Below are positions 28,901 to 43,900 of a stretch of DNA of 64,000 nt, one piece after another. The stretch comes from Cepaea nemoralis (taxonomy: Eukaryota > Mollusca > Gastropoda > Stylommatophora > Helicidae). Positions within the stretch are counted from its first letter, which is position 1; the number at the start of each line of letters is the position of its first letter. The position numbers were made by a program, and so were the translations under genes. The notes below the pieces were generated by a model. The model was not told where the DNA came from, ran no database searches, and saw only the letters and a list, made by a program, of their open reading frames with translations. The DNA lies in contig JACEFZ010028294.1 in NCBI GenBank assembly GCA_014155875.1, positions 209,001 to 273,000 of the forward strand. The letters run 5' to 3'.

Positions 28901-31900
28901 ATCTCTAGATCAGACAATATATCAAATTTGTTCTTTACTTCTATGTTAAAATTATCTTGTATTTCTTTGTCAGTTTTCAATTTGCACAAATCATATTTAG
29001 GGTTTCCTGCTGTATACTTGACTTTCTTTAACTTTACCCTCAATGTGCCTGTAATTAATCTGTGATCACTGTAACAGTCTGCATTTGGAACTGTTTTTAC
29101 GACTGTTAACGCATTTCGAAACCTTTTGCTAATCAGGATGTAATCTATCTGGTTTTTAATCCTGCTGTCTGGACTCCTCCATGTCCATAATCTTCTAGGA
29201 TGCTGTTTAAACCAGGTGTTTCCTACAACCATTTCTTGTTCTTTTGCCCATTCTACAAGTCTGTATCCTCTTTCATTTCTCTCTCCCAAACCATGATTGC
29301 CTACACTGCATCCATCGCCTTGCTGTCCTATTTTTGCGTTGAAATCACCCATTATGATATTTATTTCTGATTTTTTGCAGTTCTTCAAAGCAGACTCCAC
29401 GTCATTATAAATTTCCTCTATGCTTTCTTCACTGCTTTCACTTGTTGGGGCATATACTTGAATGACATTTATTTTAAAAGGTCTTCCGTTTAATTTTACT
29501 AATAGGACTCTGTCTGACACAGCATGATATCCTTTGACAGAATTTGATGTTTGCTTATCTAATATAATGGCTACACCTCTTTGCTGTTCTTCTCCCCCAG
29601 AGTAGATAATCTTACAATCCTCTCCTGTCCTTATCCCTGCTCCTTTCCATCTCGTTTCCGATATTCCTAATATGTTAATCTTCTCTCTCCCCATTTCTTT
29701 TTTGATGTTTTGTAGCAGTATGTGTATATGGGGTGGGCAAAACTACAGCACGCTTGAGCATCAGGGTGGAATGGGAAGAAGGATGCTCAAGTCGTGACGT
29801 AGTTTGTTGTTAGGAACCAGTCAACATCTGTGCCTGGAAGAGAGAAGACGCCATGTTGTATGAAGGCTGTAGAAGTTGTCATCAAGATGAAATAAATCTC
29901 TATTTATACTCAAACAAAGAACTCGTTAGTCCTATTTAGCTGTGTGCTGTTATAAAGGACTTAATTGGTGCCCATGACACAGGATACGAACTTGGAGTGT
30001 CGCAGAATCACAATATGCTGTCCAGGTCGAACATCGAACTAAAGTCAAAGTTTTGAAGATCTCGTTCTGCTTACATCAAATACCCAGAGACAGAATTACG
30101 GCACGGTTCTATACTTATGTTGAATGAAAAAGCGAAGTTGATAAATGGCCACTAAGTCGTCTGTGAGAATTACAGCAGCCAAAAGCCCGGCTAGGGGTGG
30201 TTGTCTGTGATTATTTTTCAGAGTCCTCGTTGCTATCAAGAATCCTAGATGTATAGGCAGTCGTTGTCACCTGAGTTATGAAAGCCGGCTTGCCAGGGTG
30301 AGTTGCTGTACAGTGGTGATCATCTCGCTGAGCTGAAGAGAGAGAAAGACCAGCACGTTTTTCTGGATCGTTTGAAATAAGAGGCGCAGGAAAAAGAAAC
30401 CTTCAAGGCAAGTCGAATCAAGTAGAAACATTTTACTAACAGAGCAGTTGTCTACTTCTCGTTAAGATAGATTGCCTGGAGTGAACTAAAAGCCGCAGAA
30501 TCCTGACCTTGAGACTTTTTGAGGAATAAGAAGAAATGGAAAGCTCATTAACAGCAGCGATACCGCTAAAGAACTCTCGGAAGTGGGAGAGGCAGACTGG
30601 GCTGCCGACCTACTGAAATTATCGCTTTCCTGAATTACACCGATTCTCAAGACGTCGCTTTGATGTGCCCTGTTATCGGGTGAAAAGAAGCCAGAAGTCT
30701 GGTAGGGACCCAACCAGGGGTTGAAGTTACTGAGACGTTGGAAGAAGAACTCCCTTACTACCTGAGGTGCGTGATCGATTGGAGGAGCATTTCAACTGGC
30801 ACAGACTCCCAGCGTTTGAATTCTACCTGATAACGAACATAGAAGAATCCGTCTTTCTTGGATCGGGAGCAAATTAGGGTAATTGGTGAACTTTAAATAT
30901 TATTTTACGTACAATTGACTAGTTGAACAATTCTGTTGTGAAAAGTAAATAGGATCATATTGTTAATGTAGCTGGTTACAAGTGTGAAATTGATTTTATT
31001 GCTATATATAGAAATATTTCAGCATGACGGAACAAGATCCATTGGCACAAGTTTTAACGGGGGTAGGAACAGCGGTAGCTAGACTTAATACGGTTATAAA
31101 ACAACAGGGAATGGCAACTGAAATTGTTAAGTTTAGTGGACAGGCCAGAGATTTTAAAAAGTGGGTAACTACAATAGAGAAATATGCGTATTTGGTGTCG
31201 GCATCAGATGAAGAGAAAATGAGACTTGCTTATGAGGCAGCAACAGAACCGGTTTCAGATCATATCCGAAGAAAATTAGAGGCTAGAGTAGATGAGACAT
31301 GGGAACAGTTCAAAGACGACCTAGCCCATAAATACACGGAAATAACGGATCCACAACATGCGTTTTCGGTGTTGAGACAGTCTAAACAAAACACTGGAGA
31401 GACGGTACAATTGTTCAGCGATAGGTTGATTAACCTGGCTGAAGAAGCATTCTTAGGACAGAATGTACGAGGAGAGGAGGTGGAGAGGATGTTAGTCGGG
31501 ATTTTTGTAGATGGCATAAAATCCGATGGACTGAAGTTTAAGCTGATGAGAGAAAACCCTGAGAGGTTATCACAAGCTGTAGATATTGCGGTACAAGAAG
31601 AAAATTTGAGACGTAGATTTAGATTGAGAACATGACGAGAAATAGGAACTAGTCAAGAAGACAGGATTGAGGAGCCTATGGAAATAGGACAAACAAGGTT
31701 CGGATGGAATAGGAGAGGAGGTATACAGACGTTACAAGGTAGAAATAGAAATGCTTATGATGAAAGAAGACATATGAGGTACCCTACAAGTGAGACAGTA
31801 GGTAACACAAATAACACAAATATAGTCTGTTGGTTTTGTGGTCAACGCGGACATGTTTCTCGTTTTTGTGATAACAGGCGTGTCCAGTCGAATACACAAA

Positions 31901-34900
31901 GTAGAAATGGCAATAGCAGGTTGAATAGGAATGTTGAAGATAGACACAGGCATTTTACAGGTACAAGAACGCAGGAAAACCGGCGCCCTACCTATTAAAT
32001 TGGACCTGTAGTAGGAGGGAAAATAATAAGGTCCCAAGATTTAAAGAATATGTTAATAACAGGCATAGTAGGACGAGTAGAGAATACTTTCAACTAGAGG
32101 AAATCAAACAGTTTACAGAAAATAAAACAGATCATAGCTCATGTATAATAGAAATAGGAAAATATAGAGTTCGTACATTAATTGATTCAGGAGCTCAGGT
32201 TAGTGTAATTAAAGAAAGTTTTTTGTATAAAATAATGAGAAATTGTAGAATATTTAAGAGTCATAATAATCTTCACTCTGTTACAGGACAGAATTTACAA
32301 GTAATTGGACAGACAATGATCAATTTTAAATTAGGGGGGATCAACGTAAGACATCTTTTTCATGTAGTAAAAGATTTAAATAGAAACATGCTTACAGGAA
32401 GAGATTTTTTAATAAAAAACGGAGTAAGACTTCTCTTTGATTTACACAAATTAAAATTCAAGGACGTATATGTAGATATGGAAGAAGACATGCATATATC
32501 GCCACTAGTTAGAATTAAAATGTCTACGACGTTAAAACCACAGTCGGTTAATTTGATACAAGCCAAGATAAAGAGCAACCCATATTATGTGGCAGGACAC
32601 ACAGTTAGAATCACTGAATTACAAAAGGAAGTAATTGATGAGCCTGGTCTTGAGGTCCCGGATGGAATAATATCGTTAGATAAACACTTAACCTTTCCAG
32701 TAATGATTATTAACAATACAGGTAGAGAAATTAAATTATACAGAGGATGTGTAATAGCCAAACTAGAACATAACATTAGTGACATATTGGCAATGGATAG
32801 AGTAGAAATGTCGGGAACAAATTATTCAAAAACTTCTAGTGAAAGAGTTAATAACAGACGCGGATGCGGAAGAAGAGGGAACGTACAAATGGATGAATTG
32901 ATCCATCCATTCAGAAGAAATACAGCCCAAATACATTCACTAGACAAAATGACAAGGGAACAAGAATTGTTGGCACAGTTAAAAGCTCCACCAGAAAATA
33001 AGAAGGTATTAGAACAACTTATAAAAGAAAATCAGGATGTTTTTGCAATTAATGATTTAGAATTGGGAAAGACAAAAACAGTTACAATGGAAATAGATAC
33101 GGGAGACCATCCACCAATTAGTTTAAAACCATATAGAACTCCATTAAGAAATAGGGAAGTTGTTGAAAAGGCAATAGAAGATATGTTGAAAGCAGGGATA
33201 ATAACAAGATCGAAGTCAGAATGGTCATCTCCGGTATTATTGTGACCAAACCTGACGGTCCACATCGATTCTGCTGCGACTACAGGGCGTTGAACAAAAT
33301 CACTAAGAATGTAGCGTACCCACTGCCAGTGATTGATGATATTTTGGGGTTGCTTAATGGCTCTACATTCTTCATGACACTAGACGCAAGATCAGGATTC
33401 TGGTGTATCCCGATGTCGGAAGACGCTCAAAAGAAGAGTGCTTTTTGTACTCATATGGGTTCTTACGAATTCTTACGAATGCCATTCGGGGTTCGAACGG
33501 CCCCATCTCACTACATGCTCTTAATAAATGAGGTATTAGAGGGTATCCAAAAGTTTGCATTGGCATACATAGACGACATTCTAATCTATACAGCAGGGAA
33601 TGTGGATGATCACTTAAAACATGTCAGATTAGTATTCGTCAGATTAAGAGTACATGATGTTAAATTGAAGCTTAGTAAATGCCAGTTTTTAAAAACAGAA
33701 ACAAAATATTTGGGGTATATTATTAATAGAGACGGAATTAAACCAGACCAAGACAAGATAAAGGTTATTAAAGAGTTACCTCCTCCAACTAACGTAAAAG
33801 AAGTGCGTGCTTTTATTGGAACCTGTGGGTATTATAGGCGCTTTATCCCAGGGTTTTCAAAAATAGCAGAACCTATTACTAATTTAATGGGCAAATACGC
33901 TAGATTTAAGTGGGATGATGAGTGTCAAAAAGCGTTCGAGTTTTTAAAAAATAGCTTAACAGTGGTACCACTATTGACGCATCCAGATTTGAATAAACAG
34001 CTAGTACTATATACAGATGCTTCCGATAATGCTATAGGAGCCTGTTTGGTTCAACCATATGAAGGAAAAGAATCTGGAATACCAGGGGTTAAAAATGAAA
34101 GGCCAATTTATTTCTTGTCTCATAAACTTAGCAGGTCTCAACGAAAATGGGCGACTATCGAGAAAGAGGCTTATGCTATTCATTATGCTCTACAGAAACT
34201 TAACTACTACTTACATAACGCAAATTTTGTTATTAGAACTGACCATATGCCTTTAAAATCTCTGTTAGAAGCTCCAGTGCAGAACAGGAAGATACAGACG
34301 TGGGCGTTGAATCTACAGGGATACAATACAAAAATTGAATACATTCCAGGTAGGATTAACACATGTGCTGATTTACTGTCTAGGATCCCGTATCCACAGT
34401 CATCAGGAGACACAGAAGATGAAGGTGAACCAGAGATCGACGACCGAAACTGGCAAGTGAATATATTAGATTCTGCCATAATAAATAGAGAAGAGTTTGA
34501 GAGTTTACCATCGGATCAAGAGTCTGAACCTAGAGCAGAAGACCCACATTTAGCACAATTTAATATGAAAGAAGAACAAGAATTAGATCCAAAAGTCTTA
34601 CAAATAAAACAGAAGTTAAAAGAAACAGAGGAGAATAAATATAAGAAGAATTATTTAGTTTTGCAAGACGACGAACAGTTATATTATATGAGTGAAAGGA
34701 ACGAACAGCTAAGGAAATATATTCCAAAACATTTGGAAAATGAAGTTTTAAAAGCATATCATGATGAGAATGGTCATCTCGGTCGTGATAAGTTGGTAAA
34801 AGCACTTACAAGTAAATATTATTGGCCGAACTTATTTAAATCTGCTTGTAAATATGTAGATACGTGTGAAAGATGCAGATTAAGGAATATGAAAATAATT

Positions 34901-37900
34901 AAGTGTCCCTTACAAGATACAGATATTCCTCAGTTTCCTATGCAAACAATTAGTTTAGATATATCGGGTCCTCACCCTAGAACATTGTCAGGAAACGTGT
35001 ATTTAATTCATATAGTGGACGTCTACAGTCTTTGGCCAGAAGTTTATGCAATCCCAGATAAGAGCGCAGATACTGTCATTAATATTTTTTTACAAGAGTT
35101 CGTACCAAGATTTAGTTGCCCACAAAGTATACTTACGGATAATGGTAGGGAATTTGTAAATAAAAAATTCGAAAAGTTATTAAAAGATTTGAATATAAAC
35201 CATATAAAGACCTCATACTATAGACCTTCTTCAAATGCTAAGAACGAACGACAACATAGGACATTATACGATATTATAGCAAAGATCGTTGACGAACATG
35301 AAAAAGATTGGGATCTATTCTTGGGACCAGCGCTTAGCGCTATACGCACAAATCAAAATGAGAGCACGGGGTTTTCACCATTCTATTTAATACACGGGAG
35401 AGAACCAGTACTACCTATAGATAATCTGTTAAAACCAAGACGGAAATATATGGGGGAAGACTTTCAAGAGACTATCATACAGGAAATGCATAAAGCACAC
35501 GTAAGACTAAAGAATAATATAATTAAAGCTAGAGAAAGACAGAAAAAGTACAAAAACGTGAATACAGGAGTTTAAGGTAGGTGATAGAGTTTATTATAAG
35601 AAGCATAGAAGGAACTCTAAGTTTGATGCTCGTTGGGTTCCAGGTTATTACGTTTTGGAAAAGCTAGGAAAAGTATCGTATAGTATCAAGAACCAGGTCA
35701 CGGGACATGTGGCAAGGGCACACGTGGAACACTTAAGAAGAGATGAGGATGAGAGGGGAAATAATAATTACAATAATAATTATTGTTCAGACACTGGATA
35801 TTTAGATGAACAAGTCGTCAGAGGAGCTACAATAACCCCAGGTTTTAGAAAAGATCCAGCACAAAATCAGTTAATAACAACTCCAGTTTACGATGATACT
35901 CAAGAACAGACAATACTGAAAACGGTAGAAAAAGAAAACGTGAATGAGAGTCATTATGATAGTATAAAGTCTATGGAAGAGGAAACAGGTGCTCCATTTA
36001 AGAATACTAGACAAGCAACGAAAAGAAGAATAGATAAACAAAGAGAAAGAGAAGTAAAAAGACAGAGAAGAATTAGAGATTATTCAACAAGCGGTGAAGA
36101 TATGCCTCTACTAGAAAGGTCCTTAAGAAATAATGATAGACAAATTAGATGGGATATTGAACGGAAGAGATTAGCGGCTGCTAGCGAGAGACATACAGGT
36201 GAAGAAGAGGAAATGGATGAAAAGTCAGAATCAAATAGTAGTATGGAAGAAACTAATAAATTATACGAAGAAGAAGATATTGATGTGGAGATAGCACTTA
36301 TTCAAAGAAACTTGGAGTTATTGAAGAAGTGGAAACGTAAGAAGTAAATGATTAGAATATACTGCAGATGGCAAGATATGAGTTTCATGGTGTAAAAAGG
36401 AAAGAGATACTTGATGAAGTATATGAAACGGTGGAAATGGAAAAGGCTTCTATGTATACTTTTCATAAATGGTCTTGAGGAGTAATTAAGCATTGAGATA
36501 ACTAATGTAGATGTAGGTTCGAGTGAGGCATATATTTTTTTTCTCTCTGTGATGGAATTGCTGGTTGATTTTATGTTTCAACTTCTTGAGTTTTCGTAGA
36601 TAGACAAATTAGATAATGGTACAGTAGGTAAATGTACTCTATAGTAAATAGACAAGTTTTTATTGGTGCTAGAAATACCGTGGTTAACGGTAATGATTAA
36701 GAAGTTGTAGGGATGTTTGGTACAAATCCAAGGGAAACAATTGGTGTGCCGAGCCACAGGTTAATTAGTAGATAGATGACGGCTGGTACATTGAGATGAC
36801 AATAGAATAATCGCCACATTAGTAATAGATAAAATGAGTTGACCTGTAGTTTACAGTGCTTGCTTAAGATGATATTCCAGATATTATGATGTGTTAGGAG
36901 TTAGGCTGGAAAAAGATAGAAAATTGTGAGGGGAGAGAATCAATTAGGGTCATTGTTGATTAGTGATTTTTTTTGTGTAGAGAGAACAGATATTGTTCTA
37001 AGTTAAGAAATTGGTCTGTATATATATATACTTGGCAGTGAGTTGTTTTGTTTTCTCGGTTATAAAAAATAATGGAATGACTTGTGTGAATAGATATGTG
37101 TTACATTGGTTCGTATAGCAGGCCAATGTTGATGGGTCACTGTACGTAGTTAATTTTAAATGAATTATATTTTTTTTTTAAACCTTCTCTTTAGCGAGAA
37201 GACACTTGTTTTATTGAATCTGAGTTTTTAATGCCTCATATATAATATGTTTTTTTTGCTTGGTTTGGTCCTGTAAAATGATTGTTATTATTTGAGTGTA
37301 GAATAGGATTGTGGTGTTCTTAGACTTTTGCGTACAAACTATTGGTCCGTAAAAGAGACCAGTAGTGATAGGTAGTAATAGAATATTTTCTTATGATTTG
37401 ATAAGATGCATGTTATATTATTTTTAAAATGTGTTTTTCTTTGAATGAGTTGATATCTTTAGTTAATATGAGGGGAAACATAAATTTGTGTAAAAAACTA
37501 TTTGGGGGGTATGATGTCCTGTTTTGATTTTATGTCGCTTAACTCATAATTTAAATAAGTTGTTTTGTGTATTAGGTTACCTTGTTAGTAAATATGTTAC
37601 AAATTTAATTAAGTAAGTTTCGTTTTCAAATAGTTATGGTGTTGGCTAGAATAGAGAAAATACATGGGGCTTTATTTAAGACCCTTCGTTCAGAAAAGAG
37701 TTAATAAAACTACTAAGGGGCTAATAGAGAGACACATACATTCTCTTTGTGAATATTATGTGGCTGTGATAATCGGCATGAAAAGGTTCTTATGGATATG
37801 AAGTATTAGAAACATAGGTCGAGGATGGCTGTGAGAAAGTAAAATAGGAGCTGCATTATATGAAGATATAAGGTTGGGTATATGACTGTGAATGGCAGCA

Positions 37901-40900
37901 TATAAGCTGGGGGTATATATATAGGTGGACAAAGAAGCAGATCATGGGATGTGAGGGGGCAAGATATAGGAGCTGTGAAAAATCAGCGTTAATTAAATTA
38001 AAAATGTTCATGGAATATGAACGTTGGTTCGTGGTCAAAGATGAGATAACGGAAATATAAATTGTGGATGGCAAAATAAATGTTGAATATATAAATGTTG
38101 AGAAAACTTATATCAACTTGATTTATAGGGAACAAAGATGTATTTCATAAGATGTATTTAAAAAAAAAAAAATTGTTTACAAAATTTTTTTTGTTGGCAA
38201 GAGAGGTAAATGTGATTGTGTTGACTATCCATTCCTTTATGTAAATGTGATTGTGTTGACTATTCGTTCTTTATACTTTTCACTGGGTGCGCACCCCTTC
38301 TTTACTTTTTCTAACTACGTTGTTTCTGTGTTGTGAAAGAGTGAGGAATTTCATAATGTCAAGTGTATGATAACGGTTATACGAGCTGTTCTTATGATAT
38401 ATATTTTGTACAGGAACACTTTTGAAGAGCCAAAAACGAACAAGAAATGTATAGTGGTTTACTATATGGCAGGGGAAAGAGTTACGAATAGATTGTTTTA
38501 CTTTAAATAACGTTGGTTTGGGGGAGGTTAGAGGAGTTGTGGGAGGTAAGGAAAGAGGGGGAATAGAGTAAGGGGATTGGGAGTAAAGACTTTTTAAGAG
38601 AAAAAGTCTTTTGAAAACATAGGAAGGTGTAGCAGTATGTGTATATGGGGTGGGCAAAACTACAGCACGCTTGAGCATCAGGGTGGAATGGGAAGAAGGA
38701 TGCTCACGTCGTGACGTAGTTTGTTGTTAGGAACCAGTCAACATCTGGGCCTGGAAGAGAGAAGACGCCACGTTGTATGAAGGCTGTAGAAGTTGTCATC
38801 AAGATGAAATAAATCTCTATTTATACTCAAACAAAGAACTCGTTAGTCCTATTTAGCTGTGCGCTGTTATAGTTTTCTAATTTTCCATCTGCATTCATTG
38901 TTCTAACGTTCCAAGTTCCTACTTTCAATGATATTAATCTGTTGCACCTAGTAGCCTGTTGACGGTCTGGAGTCACCTGGTGCGCATTACTATCCCTACC
39001 AGGCGAGGCTGCTCCTATGGAGCACCCATTTACGCCGTTTCTCTGATTATCGATGATTTCACACAACATGATTTTCTTGGCATCTGTAAAGAAGGTAGTT
39101 TGCCATTGCTTTCCTTCCTAGCAGTGACCATACTGGTCAGTGACCGTAGCCATTGTCTCCTCAAAATAGAGATCCTCTGCCTACCGTCGTGAAGGTGGAG
39201 ACCATAACCTACAACTATCTGTTGGCTGCTCTCCATCTTCATCCACCACCTGCACCCATGGCTTCACGTAACCCTGATCGGGAGGCTAAACGGGTACTCC
39301 ACCTTGCCCAAGGGTGTCCCGTAGGCTAGCGGAGGGAAGGAGGCGCCTTACTTCTCCTTTGATAGGGGATACCCCTACCCCGCTACTTGCAACAGAGAAC
39401 AGGTAATAATATTCTGGCTGAGAAAAGGACACTGCAAACTTTAAGTCAACTTGAATGACAAGTTTACAATTGGACCTGGTGCTGAATGTGTGTGTAAACA
39501 ATCTTAGATGAAAGTAGAGCAGATTGTACCAGAGTGGGACCTACACAGAACTCTGAGCTAAGCTCTGGTCCTCAGTAGCTGCACTTAGAGACACATTCTA
39601 TGAAGAGCTCAGTGCTCTCAACACAACAATTCAAACCATACTTAGAATCAAAGTCAATGAAATCATGCAAGCAGAAGAAGAATAAACACGCATTAACATG
39701 CACGTTTGCAAACCCTCATTGCTGCTACTTAAAATTAACAGTTACTTAGTACTTAGAAAATGTTAATGCACTCAAACTCATGTTATGCTTTATCAAATCC
39801 CTTGTAAAAAAGGAGAAATTATTCATTATAATGCACATTTATCTAAAAGATTCTCAAATTTTGTGGTCAAAATGTAATAACTACATGTAGAAAACAAATT
39901 CTTCCTTACCTTGACCTAATAAATCCAAAGAGGCAAGTTCTCTAGTGGATTTGGCTTGTTGTATAGCAGAGGGTAAACGTAGGTGGTATGGTATTTCATC
40001 CCTGCGAAACAATACGCCACTTTCAATATAACATATTCTGGCATATTACTTTTGTTTAAAATGTGTATACTTGATAGCTGTGAATTGCATTTGTATTATG
40101 TGCATTCCTCATTTTTTATGTCAGGTCTTAGTCAGATATGGCTGAGCTACCACATGACAGTAGACGGTACTATCTGCTTTCTGTTAGCGCTGAATGTTGG
40201 GCGGTGATTACCAAACCTGACACCCTACATTGTGCCAACGGCTTCGGGTGGAGGAGTGAAATTGGGAGGGTACAAGCCTTACCCAAGTGCGAGGAAATGC
40301 AACCTAAAGACTATGTGTCATGGCAGGGCAGACCAGGCCCTAAGCCTTGGTCAGCAACTGGTTTAGGATGGAAGCTCTGACAGGCTTTGCTGATCCAGCA
40401 ACTTCTGCAGCTTGTCTTGTTCCAGATGTATTGGTGTTACCTTTCCTCTGGAGTTAACTAGACAGGCCGAGAGAAAGATCATGCTGCATGGGCAACAAAT
40501 GGTCTCTCAATTCAGCCCAGGCTTTGTGTTATGGAGAGGTATAACTCCATTTTACAAACTATCGTCCGTTAAGCCTGCAATGTACCAGTCATGTGTATTC
40601 CTGATTTTTTAACAGATGTCATCATTCAAACAAGACATCTTTCAAAAACAAAAATTTAAAGTCATGTGATGTGAGCGAACCATGTAACTTCTAAACTGTA
40701 GGCAAACATCAAAACCGCCCAGCCACACCTTCCCCATGGATGGACTACTGCCAGGCAACACCTGCATTTTATAAAAAAATAAGAAATGTCTTATGCAGCA
40801 ATTTTGTCATTAGAAGCTTGAAAAAGAATTATTGTGTGTTACATAGAGTCTCTCTGTCTAGCATCCTCTCCCTTGCTCTCCCACTGCCTCTCTTCCAATT

Positions 40901-43900
40901 CAACTTCTCATTGTCATGATGTACTCCAGCTTTCCCCATAATGACAAATAATTAGGCATGTTACTCTATCTGAAATCAAGCTTTGTGACTGATTATACAC
41001 TTAGTCTTGGGAATTAATTTTGGTGAATTTTTTCCTTGAATTCCACATCAGATTATGACCACACAAATTATAGTCCAATAGCAGATACTGCTTTTGGGGT
41101 GTGAACTGTTAGGCCTTTACATATCAGGTAGGATGACCTTCCTTATCATCTTCCCTGTCATTTTTATTCAATGCCAAGAAAATTCAGAAAATTGGCTCAT
41201 ACCCATTTTTTATGAGGTTGGCTCAGTCTCAGAACATCCGGACTACTGTCCTGGTAGGTAAACATACTAACTACTATGCCACATTAACTAAATGCCTATA
41301 TAAGCTAAAATATATCAGGTTTAATATTAGAAAGAATGGACATCATATGATTTCAATATCAGTAATCAGTAGCCGGCTTCGTGGCTTAGAGGTTATGACT
41401 TTTCTCCTTAATCTCGTATACTCTCGTCGGTAACGTGATGACGGTGAGAATCAGCGGTGGTTCGAATCGCATCGGTGACTTACGGGGTATGTGAGCCGGT
41501 CGCTCAGAAAGCAATGGCAAACTACTGAGCGTAATCTTGCCAAGAAATCAACATACAGCTGAAAGATGCTGGTGTTGACAGCGATGTCCTGTAAAGGATA
41601 TGCCAAAAAAAAAAAAATGAAATCTTGAAAGCTCACATATTTTCCACATAATAGGCTATCAGAGATGGAATAGAGTGGAAGAAATGCGCCGAGCCCTGGA
41701 GTGTGAATCCACTGCTGGTGCTTTCTATGATGTAGTGGTCGACAGTACAGTGGTTGGGTAATCGAGATTGTACACTGAGGGCTAGGGAATCTGGTAGACT
41801 TGACTTGCGAACTATGAAAATCTGTTGAGTATATACATTATATAGATAAATTCTCAGTGATTTGAACATATGAGATTATGAATGGCACAAATTAATGAAG
41901 TTGAATATGAAATTTCAGAATACAAAACACTTTGTTATTACCATACCTAAGAGTGAACAAAAATAAGACAAATAAAATCAATACATAATAGGTGTGTGCG
42001 CATGTGTGTGTGTACACATGTGTGCATATACATATTTGCCTGGGTGTGTGTGTGTGTGTATGTGCATTTGAGAGAGCGAGAGAGAGATCACTGATTAGAT
42101 GGGGAGACCTTTAGACAGATCTGCATGTCCAGTATTTAACTCTTTGAGACTACCAAGAGTAGACAACTCAACAGTTTTGTGATCAAAAACAATAACTCTT
42201 TGAGAATTTAAATTACTTACTCCTGTTTCCTTATCTTTCAATATATGCACCGCCCCTGCCCTGCTCATGGCAGTCAGTAACCAGATGGAACTTGTCTTCA
42301 TTAGCTTCTCCTCTGTGCTGATTGGTCTACGCTCATCCATGCTGGTAGTAATGTCCACTCCTACTATCAGGGGGGAATAAATCTGTAAGAACAACAGATA
42401 ATGCAGTTAAACCCCCTGTAATATTACTTATTTATCCCGTATCAGACAATGAGTGCATAAATCAAAATGTTGGTTACGAAATTCAGTTTAAATTAACTAG
42501 TAACTTTGACATAATGTTTTGTTTTTTGTGTAAGGTGTTTGTTTAGTTCTGCAGGCTGTCCTATTCTTAGCTGTCCTGTGCAGCTCCTTCCATGTCCCCA
42601 CATATTGTTCATTTATGTTTCTTCTCTTGACATGATCATAAAATCTACACAATATGAAATAGCAAAAGTATTTTTAAAAAACAATGGGACTTATTTTCCT
42701 TGTGAATGTACAACAGTTATTGTCACCTTTTCATTTGATTCTAAAGATCACTATGTTTAGAGCAGTCACACATAGATCTCCCTACTTGTTATACTTATAG
42801 GTGCTAACTAATGTTGCAGGCTTCGTTTCTTAGTTCTCTGACCAAACTTTCACTGTGTTTGTGTCAAGTCCTGCATCCCACGCCTTCATGATTTTCCCCA
42901 CAACACTGTGTATTTCTTCTTCCACCGAGAGTGAGCATTTATACCATCATTCCATATGCCAAGAGTTAGACAAGATCCGATGGTAAGTAGAATGTCGGGT
43001 CACAGTATCCTCGCTGCAGTTGAGGCATTAGCATGGTCAGGATAACTCTTTGAATTCGAGAAAGTTCAGAGTAAAAACCCTGACTTTTACGAGGGTAAGT
43101 CAGTAAGTATGACACAAAATTTTATGAGACAGTTGAGAAATGGTTGTTAGTTTATAAAAATGTCATTAAACGGTATATTCATCTAGCTTGACATCTATGT
43201 GCACATACAAAGCTTCACGCGAATTTGTGTAGAAAGTGTTGGTCATACTAGAGTATTGCATCATCAAAGTACAGTGTACTGTTGTGTGTGTGTGTTTTTT
43301 TAAATTTTATATTTTTGGGGCCAGAAGACTTCGTGCCAAGGAAATTCATAAAGAAATGTTGCTTGTCTGTTGTTTATATTATAACCTCCAACTAGTATTA
43401 CTAGCTTCTTTTTTATCACGCTCATTTTTACTTCGATATAGACAGAGGAGATCCGGTGACAAAACACATACTTCTCTTACTCCTTGCTACAAATTGCTCA
43501 TTATTGCCCTGAGTCTGAAAAATACTGAGAATATTCATGGGTCTATCAAACAAATCATCAGGAAAATGCCAACTGAGGTAAGCAGATCAGTAATAGATAA
43601 AATACCTCTTGTTGTAGTAAAGGAAAGCTAACTCCATTTAATAATGGTGGCCTTGGCTCAGATCTGCATTTTTGATATTTGTCTCTATGTACAGAGTCAA
43701 GGTCATCTTCATTTAAATTCACCAGGCTGTGGCTGCTACTTCTGTAAACAAGAGAAATAAATACACGGGTATTGATGGACACTCGTAGAAGACATAGAAA
43801 AGTGATGTTTTAGGATTCTAACCTTAACGTCCAAATGGCAATACTCCCTCATTAAAATAATAACAATGAGTAAACATAGTTTACTATGACAGTTGACCAG

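Noticed and set aside
36347..38627. Envelope gene for the LTR element
   Set aside because: No plus-strand frame with signal peptide, furin-like site or membrane segment was seen.
38280..38678. A 132-residue minus-strand frame in the Gypsy-type element
   Set aside because: It runs into the LTR on the antisense strand and has no recognisable feature; probably chance.
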